The notes under the pieces are model-generated. The model saw nothing but the letters and a program-made list of their open reading frames with translations. It was not told where the DNA came from and ran no database searches. 64,000 nt of DNA, from positions 16,976,042-17,040,041 of the forward strand of contig CM055272.1 in assembly GCA_029237695.1 (NCBI GenBank), in the 5' to 3' direction. The position numbers were made by a program, and so were the translations under genes. Source of the stretch: Conchocele bisecta (taxonomy: Eukaryota; Mollusca; Bivalvia; Lucinida; Thyasiridae). Below are positions 43,216-54,169 of this stretch, in pieces; positions within the stretch are counted from its first letter, which is position 1, and the number at the start of each line of letters is the position of its first letter.

Positions 43216-43369
43216 AAACGCATCCAAATAACAACTCACCAGGAAGATCAACATATCCCAAAAGAAATTCCGTAGATGGACATACTTCATAAGTTACGAA
43301 ATGAAAGATATACGGTGATGACACATTAATCATTTTACCAAAGTGTTCCCATAGCAAATAAATAACAAT

Positions 43370-43958
43370 AATAATAAAACTAAATAAATACAAAACTGAT
43401 TTAAATAAATAAACAAATACATAATTTAAATAAATAAACAAATAAATAATTTAAATAATATAAACAAATACATAATTTAAATAAATACTTAAATACATAA
43501 TAAATAAACTACATAACAAATACATACTTTTAAATAAATAAACATAAATAAACAATAAATAAAATAAACAAATACATAAAAATAAATTTAAACTTTACTT
43601 AAATATTAAAAAATACATAAAATAAATAAATACATAAATACATAATTTAAATAAATAAATAAATACATAAATAAATAAATAAACATTTAAACAAAATAAA
43701 TAAATAAAAAAATACATTTAAATAAAAACATAAATACATAAATACATAAATTTACATAAATACATAAATGATTAAATAAATAAACGAATACAAATAATAT
43801 AAATAAACAAATATTTATAAATATTAACATAAACAAAAATTAACATAAATATAAAAAAACATAAATAAAATACATAAATACATAAATACATAAATACATA
43901 AATACATAAATACATAAATACATAAATACATAAATACATAAATACATAAATACATAAA
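43370..43958. repeat. ATAA-type simple repeat with perfect TACATAAA tract
   Basis: About 590 bp of ataaataaacaaatacataa variants. The last 90 bp (about 43868-43957) is an almost perfect 8-bp repeat tacataaa. The minus-strand frames reading YLCIYVFM are its translation. Confidence 0.95.
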
Positions 43959-44601
43959 TACACTTTTGGCTATTAAACACATTAAATTTAAAACTATTTA
44001 AATGTAAGTACGTTTTCATCAATAACAAACAGTCACCCTTCCCAAACTGTTGTATTGGTGACATTCCAAGCAGGAGAATGAGGGTGAGAATCGACAGATG
44101 GAAAATTGGACTCCGAAATCTGGTTTGATAATTGAAAAAGATGTAAATAAGAAAACTAAAGTTAGATTTTGAAAAATCGGTCCATACATTCCATAATAAT
44201 TAAAACAAATTATATTTTAGCTCCCGCGTTAAATTGCCACAGGAAAATCAATATTTGATGGAATTTCATCAAATAAAAAATGGGGAGGGCGACATTTTTG
44301 TTATTGATGAACAAGTTACTTGCATTTAAACTTGCATTTTTTTTAGATTTAATCTGCTTAATAGCTCAGAGTTCGTCGCAGAAAACCGTGGAACAGACAG
44401 TATAGTGTGACAGTGTGAACTCATTGACAGTTGCGGCGTACCGCGGCGTACCACGAACTGACAAGCAAACCATATCGGTACGTGTAATAATCACGTACTA
44501 ATTAATAACCGTTAATTAGCAGTCAGTATGGAGATACGTAACTAACGAGCGAATTATTAGCCGTGATTTAAACGCGCGTAATGCGAAACATATCTGGCGC
44601 A

Positions 44602-44846
44602 ATATGTGGCTGCAACTGGAGAAGTGGGACGTATGGCCTTAGCGACCAGTGTAGATCCAGATCAGACTGTGCATCCGCACAGTCTGATCAGGATCTGCAC
44701 TGGTCGCAATTCCGTAAATGAAATACTGATCATACGTCAACTAAGCAATATATATCATAGGAAGGCTACGTGGGTGGGCCATTTGATCAGGAGCTACACT
44801 GGTCACAAATCACACAATCCCCATTTCTCCAGTCACAGACACATAT
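44602..44846. mobile_element. Family B MITE, reverse sense, complete
   Basis: Ends atatgtggctgcaactggag and ctccagtcacagacacatat. Stem gatcagactgtgc ATCC gcacagtctgatc. The interior is the reverse of 51343-51587. The frame through it is repeat-derived. Confidence 0.85.
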
Positions 44847-44944
44847 GCCTTTCTTGGAAACCAAGGTTGTCTTCCCGTGCGTGTGGCCCGATATTATTTG
44901 CTTCCCAATATTTACACAAACCATAAATTAATAAGACAAACACC

Positions 44945-45700
44945 CATTCAACGTGTTGAGTTTATATCCCAATATATTACATTATCCCCACGTGACTTGA
45001 CGTCGCGCGACGTTGTTGATTCGTTAAAGGTACATGCACACTCAGTAGGCACAACATGTTGTTTGTATCAGAGACATCATCTGAGACATTTTCTGGCAAA
45101 ATAAACATTAATTCACCATTACCCCACGTATTCATCGACATTATTATACATTTTATACCAGACGTACCTTTCCACACTGATATCAGGGGCGATTACCGTG
45201 TTTCCTTAATATGTTAACCAACATTACTATTTATTCTCTGGCATTATTTATTTTATTGATGTGCAATGAACATACATTATAATCTGTCGAAAGTATTAAT
45301 TTTTCAGGTGATGCATTTATTTAGCATAAATAATAAAAAATATCATGCCTCATTTGCATTTGAAAATAGCCCGATACCCGTGACCGCGCGTCACTATCAG
45401 TGAAATACATATTACTAAATGGTTATGTCTGTATAGCCGGCACTTGTAATTTTTAGAACTGGTGGAATACACTTATTTAATTCCTATAAAGAACATATTG
45501 TGCCTACTGAGTGGGCATGTACCTTTAAAAATTGTTTGCCTTCATTAATTTCCACGACGTTGTCAGTAACGGCTCGCTATTGAACGGCAACGTCGCTGTT
45601 TCTTCGGACTACACGCACTTTAAACGGACCAAATGTTTTTCGTACCACAGTAAACACAACAACCCATGGTTTTATTACTTACGCAAGTGTTATGTTCTGT
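44945..45700. repeat. Family EE repeat interrupted by a family E element
   Basis: The left part has attacattatccccacgtgac and gacgtcgcgcgacgttgttg attcg; the right part has attgtttgcc, cgctattgaacggcaacgtc and cggaccaaatg. An uninterrupted relative is at 54170-54600. Confidence 0.65.
45023..45528. mobile_element. Family E MITE inserted at TTAA
   Basis: TTAA aggtacatgcacactcagta on the left and gagtgggcatgtacct TTAA on the right. The flanks gattcg and aaattgtttgcc match the unoccupied gattcgttaaagtttgtttg at 54248, showing TTAA duplication on insertion. Confidence 0.85.
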
Positions 45701-45819
45701 CCTGTTCTTCGGCAATCAGGGTTGTCATACCCACAGTCAGATCAGAATATACACTGCTTGTTTCAGATTATATTTAATACAGTTAATAACAATGTGGACT
45801 GCATCCTGGCTAAGCTGCT

Positions 45820-46506
45820 CATTTGTGACTGTGACTGGAGGAACTATGGGTGTTGTGACCAGTGTAGATCCTGATCCAAATAACTTACTCCTGTAGTAGC
45901 CTGATATAGAGAATAGTAGGTTAGTGCCGTGAATGGGAAAAAATATCCCAAATATGAATGGGAAAAAATATCCGGCAAGGCTCAAGAATTTCTTTATTTC
46001 TCATCAGAAGTATATGTTGTGACCACTCATTTGAACCGTCTCGCCGAGACGGTTCAAATGAGTGGTCACAACATATATTTTGGTTCAGAAATAAGGAAAA
46101 TGGATAGAGAATAGTAGGTTAGTACCGTGAATGGGAAACAATATCTGGCAAGGCTCAGGAAACGGGATGTGCTCAGCACATCCCGTTTCCGTGCCGCGCC
46201 AGATATTTTTTTCCATTCACGGCACTAACCTACTATTCTATTTATCCCGTCAACACCTACAAATGGCAGTCAAATGCAAAAATAGTATTGACTGGATATC
46301 AAAAATGTTTCACGGCACCGTGTTTCACGGCACATACGCACCGTGTTGGCGGGATAAAACGTATTACATTGTTTGTTTTAAGCATGACGGGTGTTTCATT
46401 GATGGATAACAGTGTAGATCCTGATCAGACTGTGCGAATGCACAGGCTGATCGGGATCTACACTAGTCGTAAAGCACATTAATCCCATTTCTTCAGTCAT
46501 AGCCAC
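45820..46506. mobile_element. Family B MITE split by a family C insertion
   Basis: The left half (tgactgtgactggaggaact atgggtgttgtgaccagtgt) ends at gtagcctgata. The right half resumes with ttgtttgttttaagcatgac gggtgtttcattgatgg and the stem gatcagactgtgcgaatgca caggctgatcggg, ending cttcagtcatagccacatat. The family C element fills 45910-46361. Confidence 0.8.
45910..46361. mobile_element. Family C element, compound copy
   Basis: Two hairpin modules stand in tandem. The first has family C ends but a different core (catcagaagtatatgttgtg accactcatttgaacc GTCTCGCCGAGAC and its complement, about 45990-46085). The second has the usual aaacgggatgtgct / agcacatcccgttt core. The second module then closes with gtgttggcgggataaaa. 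Confidence 0.75.
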
Positions 46507-46707
46507 ATATAAGCCGCACATAAACTTCTCTCTAAACTGGGCAATGCTACATAATAATAAGATACATTATCATGTGTGCTAGTTATTATGCTATTTCATG
46601 AAGAAGAATTTAAAAGTTGTATTTACAATATATATTACATAAGAAAACATCGCTTAAAACACCACGAAACGGCCGCTGGCCCGTACGGCCGCTGTAACTA
46701 ATGATCT

Positions 46708-46940
46708 GGGGCCAGTTTCCATAAACCTCGTACGACTAAAATATTCGTAAATGCAATTTTAGGACCGTCTGGAAATTTCAATTGATGGATTTACATTTAT
46801 TGAGCATAGGCTGCATTTACAGCCTATGCTCAATACATGTAAATCCAATAATTGTTTACAAGAAAATTGTTAATGAGAAATTTACAGACTATCATAATTT
46901 TGCACTTACGAACATTTTAGTAGTACGAAGTTTAGTGAGC
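46708..46940. mobile_element. Family F palindromic MITE
   Basis: Starts ggggccagtttccataaacc tcgtacgac and ends gtagtacgaagtttagtgag. Hairpin core gagcataggctgca TTT acagcctatgctc. Confidence 0.8.
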
Positions 46941-46972
46941 CAAGACATGCTTGCTCGAAACCTCTGTTATCT

Positions 46973-47141
46973 TAAAGGTACATTCCCACTTCGTAGGCAC
47001 ACACTGTTCTTTATATCAGAGCCATCATCTGAGGCATTTTCTGGCAAAATAAACATTCATTCACCATTACCCCGCGTATTGATTCGCATTATTACATTTT
47101 ATATCAGACGCAAATTCCACACTGATGTCATCGGCATAGCT
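46973..47141. mobile_element. Family E MITE, left third
   Basis: TTAA aggtacattcccacttcgta ggcac ... ttctggcaaaataaacattc ... cacactgatgtcat. It stops where the next family F copy approaches. Confidence 0.75.
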
Positions 47142-47148
47142 ACTGATC

Positions 47149-47391
47149 TGGGGCCCGTTTCCATAAACCTGTTACGACTTAAATGTTAGTAAATGCAATT
47201 TTAGGACCGTCTGGAAATTTCAATTGATGGATTTACATTTATTGAGCATAGGCTGCATATGCAGCCTATGCTCAATACATGTAAATCCAATAATTGTTTA
47301 CAAGTAAACATGTTAATGTGAGATTTACAGAATATCATAATTTTGCACTTACGAACATTTTAGTCCTATGAAGTTTGGTGAAACGACCCAC
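47149..47391. mobile_element. Family F palindromic MITE
   Basis: Ends tggggcccgtttccataaac ctg and agtcctatgaagtttggtga aacgaccca. Core gagcataggctgca TA tgcagcctatgctc. It is very similar to 46708-46940, suggesting related copies side by side. Confidence 0.8.
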
Positions 47392-47935
47392 AGGACCGCA
47401 AGTTTAGAGAGAGATTTCATTATAGTCATTATTTAAAGTTTCCGTACATTTCGGACACCCTGTATATCGGTGTTGGGGAACTAACGCTGCCACGGCCACA
47501 CGTGACGAGGCAACAATGTCGCCGGGAAAATTACACCTATTAGATGGCCGAAACCAACGACAATAGCACACAACACTCCCAGACGATGAACAAAATAAAC
47601 ACGCACATAATAACAAACATACTCGCGACAAAACAACAACACTCGTCAAAAAGACATCAGCAAAACTAAGGGCAAGAAATAAACAATAACAGCAGCATTT
47701 GCACATTCGCCGAGTAACAGTGATATTTTATATATACCTACCCATGAAATACATAGTTATACGATGTAAATAAAAGTCATATGTTCTCATCGATGAAATA
47801 AACAACTTCCGGTGAAAATACGACTACTTCCGCACCTGCAGTGCCAGACTGCAAATAGGCTGCAAATACACATTCATTATCACATACAGTCTAAAACACT
47901 GCTAATTTCCATTGAGCGGTATATAATAAATAGAA
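47392..47935. other. Nothing assigned
   Basis: No repeat or RNA gene seen. The minus-strand frame 47706-47404 is Cys/Leu-rich with no recognisable domain. Confidence 0.3.
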
Positions 47936-48068
47936 TATTCATATTTTTGCAACGAATATGACATATATGTTCATCTCGTGGTGTGAAATGTCCATATGGA
48001 CTTGAATATGGACTTTCACACCACTCGATGAACATATATGTCATATTCGTTGCAAAAAATATGAATAT
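47936..48068. mobile_element. Palindromic element of about 130 bp
   Basis: Arms atattcatatttttgcaacg aatatgacatatatgttcat c ... and the complement ending gttgcaaaaaatatgaatat. Inner parts gtggtgtgaaatgtccatat / atatggactttcacaccac. A c/t position breaks the pairing. Confidence 0.75.
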
Positions 48069-48279
48069 CCTCTATCTATTGAGTTAGACTGACAACATAT
48101 ACCACAAGGGCTATTACTCCAGCGAAAACCACATGCCATATCAGTTGTTAGACTGACCACAAATGCCATAAGCTCCATGTCTACAGTCACAGATCAGGAG
48201 CTAGACTGAGCACAAACTGACCTGAATATATGGATCAATGCGATCTGTGTAACCTACTATGAACACAATAATAGAGTGA

Positions 48280-48810
48280 CGGATAATTCGGATCATGGAC
48301 GTTTCGGACCTGTAGCCGATTTCATCAAAACTTGCAAAGTATACTTATCTAGCAAAGTATACTTTGAGGGAGTAATTATTTATTTTTCCCGAAATGCATT
48401 ATTTCATTTTGAACTAACGACTGCATATATTTGATGATTAAAAGTATGCAGAATTATTATACCGAATTTATTACATTATCACAGCCAAAATGGCTGTGAT
48501 AATGTAATACATTCAGTATAATACAAATTAATACATTTATCCTTAAATTGAAAATTTCTCCCTCAAAGTATACGTTGCTAGATAAGTATACTTTGCAATG
48601 TTGGTGAAATAGGCTACAGAGGATTGCGGACAATAAGGGTTTCGGACAAGGCGATTTCGCACTACGGGCGTTTCGGACTACGTGCGTTTAGAACCATGGG
48701 CGTTTCGGACCACGGGAGTTTAGCACTAGGACATATCAGACCATGGGACTTTTGGATCTCGGGCATTTTGGACCATGGGCGTTTTGGACCATGGACGTTT
48801 CGGAGCACGA
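48280..48810. repeat. Degenerate short tandem repeat interrupted by family K
   Basis: Units of about 15-30 bp built on catgggcgtttcggacca recur from 48620 to 48810; two units (tcggatcatggacgtttcgg ac) lie at 48288-48309. The family K element separates them. Confidence 0.6.
48310..48619. mobile_element. Family K palindromic MITE, best ends
   Basis: Ends ctgtagccgatttcatcaaa a and ttggtgaaataggctacag are inverted. Core ttattacattatcacagcc AAAA tggctgtgataatgtaata. Its insertion point is inside the tandem repeat. Confidence 0.85.
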
Positions 48811-48851
48811 ATACAATCATTTGGGCGCTTTACGAAATACGAATAAACAGA

Positions 48852-49055
48852 CAACAACCACCTGTGTTAAACTTGCGTAGATATTAACGTTTCTGAACAT
48901 ATATTGGCAACTCGCAATCAAGCGGAGCCTTTGCTGTAGCACAGCTCAGGCTTAGTTAATGAAGCTGCTAGATTTCAAGCACATTATTCAAGAATATTTG
49001 AAATACACGTAACACAATTTACAAAGATTTGAAAGTTTGGCGCAGGCGATTGCGT
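48852..49055. mobile_element. Family A MITE, worn
   Basis: Left end caaccacctgtgttaaactt, right end tttggcgcaggcgattgcgt a. The left stem arm is deleted (gcggagcctttgctgtagca), so the hairpin is mostly lost. Confidence 0.7.
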
Positions 49056-49322
49056 AGTTGTATATTTCTCGTCATCACACGTCAAATCAGCCATCCGTCA
49101 TGTTCGACTCGCGTCAACGTCAACGATCCTGTCATATGTCACACATTCCACACGTGACCCGGTAAATACACGTTTGACAGATTACAAGAATAACCGGCTC
49201 TCGGAAACAATAGTTAATTGATCAGATTGCGAGTTTATTATATATTTATTGATCGCTTTACAGTTCATCGATTCTTGTAAGTACCTGGCCAGTCATAGGG
49301 AAACGGGACATGCGTATATATA

Positions 49323-49858
49323 GAGAGAATATAAGTCTAGTGTCTTTTGATATCCAGTTTATCAGGCAAGGCTAGGAAACGGTAGGAATTCCGAGGCTCG
49401 CCTCGGAATTCCTACCGTTTCCGAGCCGAGTCTGATAAACTGGATATCAACAGGCGGGTATTATAATTATCAGGTAGCTTGTTATGCTAGTCGATGATCA
49501 ACTATACTAGATGGCCGCGGCCTGCATGTGGCGCCCGTCATAGCTTTGATAGTATACCAAATGCTTTAATGAAAAGCTTTAACCAGGACGCACGTACGTA
49601 CGAACGCACATACATACGCCAATGTGCCGACTATATCGCACTGTCCGCAAAGGGGCGCGACAAAATTGGTTTTCGCTAAAAATAACACGGAATTGTTTAC
49701 GTTGTGTCAGTCGGTAAAGTCACGTGACGCCGTTCGACCAATGAAACGTCAGTTTTCAATTCGATGTAACCCGAATATTCATGATCAATGCCTAATACGA
49801 CAAGATGTTATCAGTTAATACGTATTTGGCCAATGTAAAGCTCGTTACCTGATAAATA
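49323..49858. mobile_element. Family D MITE, longest copy
   Basis: Module 1 hairpin: gagaatataagtctagtgtc ttttgatatcc ... ggtaggaattccgaggc TCG cctcggaattcctacc ... ggatatc. Module 2, about 385 bp, from attatcaggtagcttgttat gctagtcgatg to aagctcgttacctgataaat. It is abutted by family C at 49859. Confidence 0.8.
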
Positions 49859-50166
49859 GAGCATAGTAGGTTAATGCCATGAATGGAAAAACATATCTGG
49901 CAAAGGCTTGCCGAGCACATCCCGTTACCGTGCCGAGCCAGATATTGTTTTCCTATTCACGGCACTAACCTATTATTCTATTTATCCCGTCAACAGCTAC
50001 AAATAGTTTTAAAATGCAAAAGCATAACCCCAGCCGCATCCTCAAAATCGGAGAATCGACTAGTATCACAACCGCACATATTCATCCGCAGTGATTAGGT
50101 CGTATTGGCAGGATATCAAAAATCTAAAATGTTTCACGGCACATAAGCACTGTGTTGACGGGATAA
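49859..50166. mobile_element. Family C two-module MITE, reverse sense
   Basis: Hairpin module from agcatagtaggttaatgcca to ttcacggcactaacctatta ttct, with much of the stem deleted. Second module from ttatcccgtcaacagctac to gtgttgacgggataaa. It shares the gattctccgattttgag-type insert with 29908-30040. Confidence 0.8.
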
Positions 50167-50361
50167 AGTGTTTTTTCCAGCATATCAACTTGTAACGCGT
50201 AATATGAATACGTAATACCCGTCTAGATGTAAAAGCAACGTACATGTCACTAGGTTTGCTCAATTCTCGACCAAACTATTTGCCGTGATCAGTCATTTAA
50301 ACCGCATTCTCCGCTTGAACCTTTCATTGAATACCCATGAGGCTATTAGTGAAATAGGGCT

Positions 50362-50588
50362 GTAACAGGAGAAATAGGACTACGAGTGTTGCGACCTGTT
50401 TAAGATCCAGATCAGCCTGTGCATCCGCACAGGATCTGCACCGTTAACCATGCCATCAATGAAACACACATCTTGCTTCTAACACGCCATATTGATCGTT
50501 ATCTGGCTACAGGAGTGTGCTATTTGATCAGGAGCTACACTGGTCACAAATCCCATAAGCTCCATTTCTCCAGTCATTGTCACATATA
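50362..50588. mobile_element. Family B MITE, reverse sense, clipped hairpin
   Basis: Stem part gatccagatcagcctgtgca tccgcacaggatctgcac lacks the ctgatc of the return arm. Right end ctccatttctccagtcattg tcacatat. Confidence 0.75.
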
Positions 50589-50639
50589 GGAGTGGCAAGA
50601 ATAGTTAATTCGCTACTTTATGCAGTATGTTCGTATATT

Positions 50640-50790
50640 CCGCATTTGCTCTGAGCATTAATTTTCCGTAAACGAGGTCTAAATTTGACGAAATTTTCGT
50701 CAAATTTCGACCTCGTTTACGGAAAATATCGCAAATTTTGTGAATATTTTTTATGAAATATCGCACGTCTTCGAAATCACATGGCGTGTC
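50640..50790. mobile_element. Family AA hairpin repeat
   Basis: The inner palindrome ttttccgtaaacgaggtcta aatttgacgaaa / ttttcgtcaaatttcgacct cgtttacggaaaa at about 50672-50735 is nearly perfect. It is flanked by gcaaattttgtgaatatttt ttatgaaatatcgca. 50791-51031 has nothing assigned. Confidence 0.65.
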
Positions 50791-51031
50791 TCATATTATG
50801 TGTGCAACTTCAAAGCAGATTGCGAAATTTCGCTTTCTCCAAAACTTAGAGTGCAACCCCCGCCCATTCATTATTTAGGGGCCGGGCCGCCATATTTCAC
50901 AGTTTAATCGTCCACCTTACAATTACAGTAAATAATCATAAAACAATATTTTTATGTCGGTTTGTGCCCGCCTTGTTGCACGTGGCAGAAACGTTACCAT
51001 GACGACGGCACTCACATGACCCTAGCAACTA

Positions 51032-51291
51032 TATCGCCTGAGCTAATCTTGCCAATAGTTGTCAATTGTTTTCTTTCAGAACACTTCAGTATTGTGCTTG
51101 AAATCAGGCAGTTTGATTTGTTGAGCATGAGCTGTACTCCAGCTCAGGCTCAGCCAATCAAACTGCGCGATTGCGAGCCAATCAGCCAGATTGATTGGCT
51201 GAGCATGAGGTATACCACAAACTTCTTGATCTCGAGCTGAGATTACCGATATATGTTGAGAAACGTCGGCATCTTGGTACCACGGTTGTGT
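51032..51291. mobile_element. Family A MITE with duplicated stem segment
   Basis: Left end atcgcctgagctaatcttgc c, right end gtaccacggttgtgt. The stem gagcatgagctg TACTC cagctcaggctc is followed by a second gattgattggctgagcatga g, so the left arm is present twice. Confidence 0.7.
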
Positions 51292-51342
51292 GCCATATTT
51301 TAAAATGGTATATATCTCAGATAATGCCTACGTTATAACGCG

Positions 51343-51587
51343 TATGTGGCCGTGACTGGAGAAATGGGTCAAATGGGATTTGTGACCAGTATAGCTCCAG
51401 ATCAAATAGCACACTCCTGTAGACTTACATCAAACTATGATACTTGTTAGAAGCATGACGGGTGTTTCATTGATGGAATGGCGAACAGCGCAGATCCTGA
51501 TCAGCCTGTGCGGATGCACAGGCTGATCTGGATCTACGCTGGTCGCAAAACCCACAATCCCAATTTCCCCAGTCACAGCAACATATA
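51343..51587. mobile_element. Family B MITE, complete
   Basis: Ends tatgtggccgtgactggaga and tccccagtcacagcaacata t. Stem gatcagcctgtgcg GAT gcacaggctgatc: CCTG/CAGG in place of ACTG/CAGT in both arms. Confidence 0.85.
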
Positions 51588-51975
51588 CGTTTTAAAGTGT
51601 GTTGTGTTTGTTATTATGTGTGTGCTCATTAAATCATATTTTCATAAATAGGAATACAAACTTGTCATATGCAAATAATGGTAAATCTATTAATAACATA
51701 ATGCACTTTGCCAGGTTTAATTTAAAAATCTGTTAAAGTATATACAAGTACGTTTGAAAAATGTTTTGTGTTTATTAAGTGTGTTCATTAAAGTTATACT
51801 TTAATAAAACTGAATGCGAAATTGCCATGGTCAGACAACTGGTGAATTGATTAAACAACATTCATGCAGTATTTTAGGTTTGTATAGAAAACATGGTCTT
51901 GAAATGTAGCAATATTTCACTCATTTTTCACAAAAACGTATGAATTCGCGAAATCGGTTGTATCAGAAACACCCG

Positions 51976-52068
51976 GATAAATGATACGGATGCACGCGCT
52001 GATCTGCATCTACACTGGTCGCTCGGATAAACCATAAGCCCCATTTCTCATGTCACAGTCGCATATAA
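51976..52068. mobile_element. Family B right end
   Basis: Starts gatacggatgcacgcgctga tctgcatctacactggtcgc and ends ccccatttctcatgtcacag tcgcatat. The left part is absent; 51590-51975 is otherwise featureless. Confidence 0.65.
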
Positions 52069-52127
52069 TGGATTACAACAACGCGTATTGTTCACATTAA
52101 TTCAGCGAAAACACAATTTAATGGTAA

Positions 52128-52435
52128 TATGTGGATGTGACTGGAAACAAGGGGCATTTACAGTGGGGTCAGCGTGTAAGTGCACACACGAACGAACACG
52201 ACAGGTTGGAACCAACCTGTCGTGTTCGTTCGTGTGTGCACTTACACGCTGACCCCATTGTACATCCGCACAGTCTGATTAGGATCTGTTCGCCAATCGA
52301 TCTATGAAACACCTGCCAGGCTTCTAACAAGCAATATATTTCGCTATAAGGCTACATGAGTGTATTAATTGATCAGGAACTACGCTGGCTTATAAATCAC
52401 ACAAACCCATTTTCCCCAGTCACAGTCACATACCA
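52128..52435. mobile_element. Family B MITE carrying a foreign perfect hairpin
   Basis: Ends atatgtggatgtgactggaa and tccccagtcacagtcacata. The interior is in reverse sense (gctgg ... gatcaggaactac). At 52164-52257 the normal left stem arm is replaced by an unrelated hairpin. Confidence 0.75.
52164..52257. mobile_element. Perfect 46-bp-arm hairpin inside family B
   Basis: Arms 52164-52209 and 52212-52257 are exactly complementary around a 2-nt loop (aa). The left arm opens tggggtcagcgtgtaagtgc and closes acgacaggttgg. No other copy was seen. Confidence 0.85.
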
Positions 52436-52509
52436 GTCCACGTGTATTCTGCCAATGCACATCCAGCGGGAACCTTGTTTCAGACAAGCTAAGTGGTTTT
52501 GCACCGAGG

Positions 52510-52850
52510 AAGACGTGCGATTTTTCATCAAAATTATTTGCAGAATCTGTGATATTTTCTGTAAATGATGTCGAAAGTTGACAACATTTTCATAGCAAAT
52601 GCGGAATTCTATTCAGCATTTGCGCTGACAATTTCGTCAATTTATGGAAAGAAATTACACTAATTATATATTTTGTACCGAGGAAAAGGTGAAACATAAT
52701 TACATAAACAGTGATATTTTCTGTAACTGACGTCGAAAGCTGACAAAATATTCATAGCATAGCATAGCATTCTGAACATTTTGTCAACATTCAACGTCAT
52801 TTACGGAAAATATCGAAAATTTTCACATTCTTCACGAAAACACGCACACC
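52510..52850. mobile_element. Family AA repeat, two partial units
   Basis: Unit 1: gtgcgatttttcatcaaaat, tgatattttctgtaaatgat gtcgaaagttgaca. Unit 2 from about 52676: gtgatattttctgtaactga cgtcgaaagctgacaaaata ttcatagca, then the opposing ttttgtcaacattcaacgtc atttacggaaaatatcg. Confidence 0.55.
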
Positions 52851-53173
52851 TTCTTAGGTACATTGTACAAGACCACAGTTGTCTCATTGATGACGATATC
52901 AGTTGTGGGTGGGTGGCTGGGCAGTACAGCTAATGCACACATTATAGTTTATGTGGTGGGCAATAGCTATAGATGAGCGGCAATTAGACGCGGTCGTAAA
53001 ACCAACTGCCTCCACGCCATAACGAACGCCATTAATGCCGAGAGAGTCAGCAAAACATGTTACAATGCTATAAACCAATAATGAGGCATTTTATGTTACT
53101 AATTCGTTTCGTCTATTTCTTGTTTGGTAATGAATTTGTATTATAGTACCATATGTGACAGGATCGGCAATAA

Positions 53174-53465
53174 ATGTGGCGGTGACTCGATAAATGGGAC
53201 TTATGGGTTTTGCGACCAGTGTAGATCCTGATCGATCAGGATCTGCACTGTTCGCCATTCCATTTTCCGTCAAAGAAATACATGTAGTTCAATATAGATC
53301 GTTATCAGGCTACAAGAGTGTGCTATTGGATCAGGATCTTCAATGTTCGCCCTTCCATCAATGAAACACCCGTTATGCTTCTAGCAAGCAAAGAGATCGT
53401 TGTCAGGCTACAGGAGTGTGCTGTTTGATCAAGATCTGCACTGTTCGCCGTTCCATTAATGCCAC
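53174..53465. mobile_element. Family B MITE, rearranged
   Basis: Begins atgtggcggtgactcgataa atgggacttatgggt. The stem is cut down to gatcctgatcgatcaggatc. After that the interior motif (atcaggctacaagagtgtgc ... gatcaggatctt ... gttcgcccttcc) recurs, giving a tandem partial duplication at 53290-53465. Confidence 0.65.
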
Positions 53466-53496
53466 AAATGGTTGCTATGAGGCTATACAGAACCAA

Positions 53497-53983
53497 CAGG
53501 CGCGTAGCTGCCATTAGGCCAGCAGGCCCGGGCCTGCACATCGTTTAGACTAAAAAACAAAAAAGAAAAAAAAAAGAAAAAAAAAAGAAAGAAAAAACTT
53601 GAGATATTTAATAGGTCTACCTATATCTACCCGTCCTAGGCATATATATAGACCTATATTAATACATATATAGTAGTTATAATACCTTCAAAACATTTAA
53701 AATACGTAACACTCAGCATATTCTCAGCAGATAGGCCTAGTCAGGTCATGTACATGTATAGCCAAGTAGAACAGGGTATTATCTTGTGTTTTTGTGTAAA
53801 AACTGGCATTCAATTCAGTCCGAATTGGTCTTTAAGATGCAGCAGAATGCAGGAAATTTCATCCTCATAAAAAAACTTTTCGGGGTGCATGCCCCACGGA
53901 CCCTCTAGCGGCCTCCCACGCTACGCTCGCTCGACATTTGTTTCCCGGGCCTGCACATCATTTGCCTCCTGGCTACGCCCCTG
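53497..53983. mobile_element. CAGG-ended MITE with 5-bp duplication, hAT-like
   Basis: Left end caggcgcgtagctgcc and right end ggctacgcccctg are imperfect inverted repeats. The flanks accaa (53492-53496) and accaa (53984-53988) match exactly. The phrase cccgggcctgcacatc occurs in the same sense near both ends. An A-rich tract lies near 53551-53600. Confidence 0.8.
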
Positions 53984-54169
53984 ACCAAAGTGTCATCCAG
54001 TATCGGTGCCCTTCTGTTTGATACCAAAATGAGCTTACAGTCTTCTGTTGTAACAATATACAACACAAATTATCCAGTCATTATGACATGTCAGGAGCTG
54101 GACTTGTCACAAATGTCATATGCCATGTTTATTCACTATTATTTACACTGTCCTTCGATTCATAATGGA

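Noticed and set aside
43772..44064. Hydrophobic minus-strand frames (YLCIYVFM repeats)
   Set aside because: Translation of the TACATAAA simple repeat.
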